64,000 nucleotides of DNA from Chrysomallon squamiferum. Lineage: Eukaryota > Mollusca > Gastropoda > Neomphalida > Peltospiridae. Positions 63,432-64,000 of the stretch are shown here, one piece after another (the stretch's first letter is position 1; each line of letters begins with the position of its first letter). Both the position numbers and the translations under genes were made by a program. The stretch lies in contig CM022673.1 of the NCBI GenBank assembly GCA_012295275.1, positions 12,930,288-12,994,287 of the forward strand, in the 5' to 3' direction. The notes below the pieces were generated by a model. The model searched no databases and had not been told where the DNA came from. It worked only from the letters and a program-made list of their open reading frames with translations.

Positions 63432-63467
<36 letters not shown>
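63432..63467. repeat. (TC)n(TG)n microsatellite in TADA3 5' intron
   Basis: A TC run at 63416-63430 followed by about 18 TG dinucleotides, in the intron between the non-coding first exon and the first coding exon. Confidence 0.9.
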
Positions 63468-63469
<2 letters not shown>

Positions 63470-63935
63470 GTGACTTACAGTCATTAACTTCAATGATTAA
63501 ATAATTAATACATTTAACTGCATGCTTATCAACTTCTGTTTTAGCATCTATTGGATGATCTAATAATGGCGTGAAGAAAAATATCACATTCGATCAAACA
63601 TCATTTAAAAAAAATTATTTTCACATTTTAATGCATATTTCAATTAACATTTAATTAATTTTAAAAATTATTTATAACTGTTATCAATGAACGAATGATT
63701 ATTTGCCATTTCAGTGTGTTTAAAGTTAAACAAAGATTATTTAAGTTAATTAAATTGAAGATGTTTTCAAACTTTTAGTAGGCACCTTGGAGTAAACTGC
63801 TGTGTTATGGAATAATTATTAATTTAACTCAAGAAAGCTAAGTTATTTAAATTAAACATGTTTACGACAAATATATTATATCTAATTTAGCCATCAAGAT
63901 CTTCCTTTTCCATGGACAGCGCCATTTTGATTTAC

Positions 63936-64000
63936 CTTGCTGAAAGTAGCCAATTAAACATAGTGTTTCTGCGGTTAGAAACGATGCTCCAATGAAAGCC
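63936..64000 (-). promoter_or_regulatory. TADA3 5' non-coding exon, partial
   Basis: On the minus strand, sequence from the window edge to 63936 ends in AGCAAG|GTAAAT, a good donor. The first coding exon has an acceptor (TGTTCCAG) three bases before its ATG, so an upstream UTR exon is required and this is the best candidate. A YY1-like AAAATGGCGCTG lies just inside the intron (about 63917-63928), as seen downstream of many TATA-less start sites. The 5' end lies beyond the window. Confidence 0.5.

Overview
This window looks like nuclear DNA of an AT-rich bilaterian animal, most likely a lophotrochozoan such as a mollusc. It has multi-exon genes with GT-AG introns, long AT-rich spacers, many microsatellites, and proteins that align along their length with my recollection of the vertebrate orthologues. 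The species cannot be named from the sequence. There is no bacterial, viral or CRISPR content.

Six protein-coding genes could be rebuilt exon by exon, checking the splice phase at every junction. In order they are: (1) a four-jointed/FJX1-type Golgi kinase, + strand, 12400-20595, with a candidate 5' exon near 9.65-9.85 kb and a possible alternative 3' exon at 21.8 kb; (2) THYN1, an EVE-domain protein, - strand, 27852-24752; (3) LRRC56, a dynein-arm/IFT-linked LRR protein, + strand, 29149-36347; (4) TERB1, a meiotic telomere protein, - strand, 49748-39876; (5) LRRC72, a short LRR protein, + strand, 51381-54964; (6) TADA3, a SAGA/ATAC adaptor, - strand, 63108-57099, with a 5' exon near 63.94 kb.

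The genes alternate strictly in strand (+ - + - + -). THYN1/LRRC56 and TERB1/LRRC72 are therefore head-to-head, and the other three pairs are tail-to-tail. No operon-like cooperation is implied. LRRC56 and LRRC72 are cilium-associated, TERB1 is meiotic, TADA3 is a general chromatin co-activator, and four-jointed acts in planar polarity and growth control.

The first 9.6 kb and the three convergent spacers (20.6-24.7, 36.3-39.9 and 55.0-57.1 kb) are AT-rich, with simple repeats and several degenerate tandem arrays, and show no gene I can support.

The most notable observations are: a 32-bp minisatellite at the 3' end of a TADA3 intron whose unit is built like a branch point plus acceptor; two tandem single-exon Myb domains in TERB1; a one-base reading-frame break in a TADA3 exon; a 485-bp hAT-like non-autonomous transposon with TIRs and an 8-bp target duplication; and an alternative hydrophobic C-terminal exon for four-jointed. 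I found no evidence of a wholly new multi-gene system.
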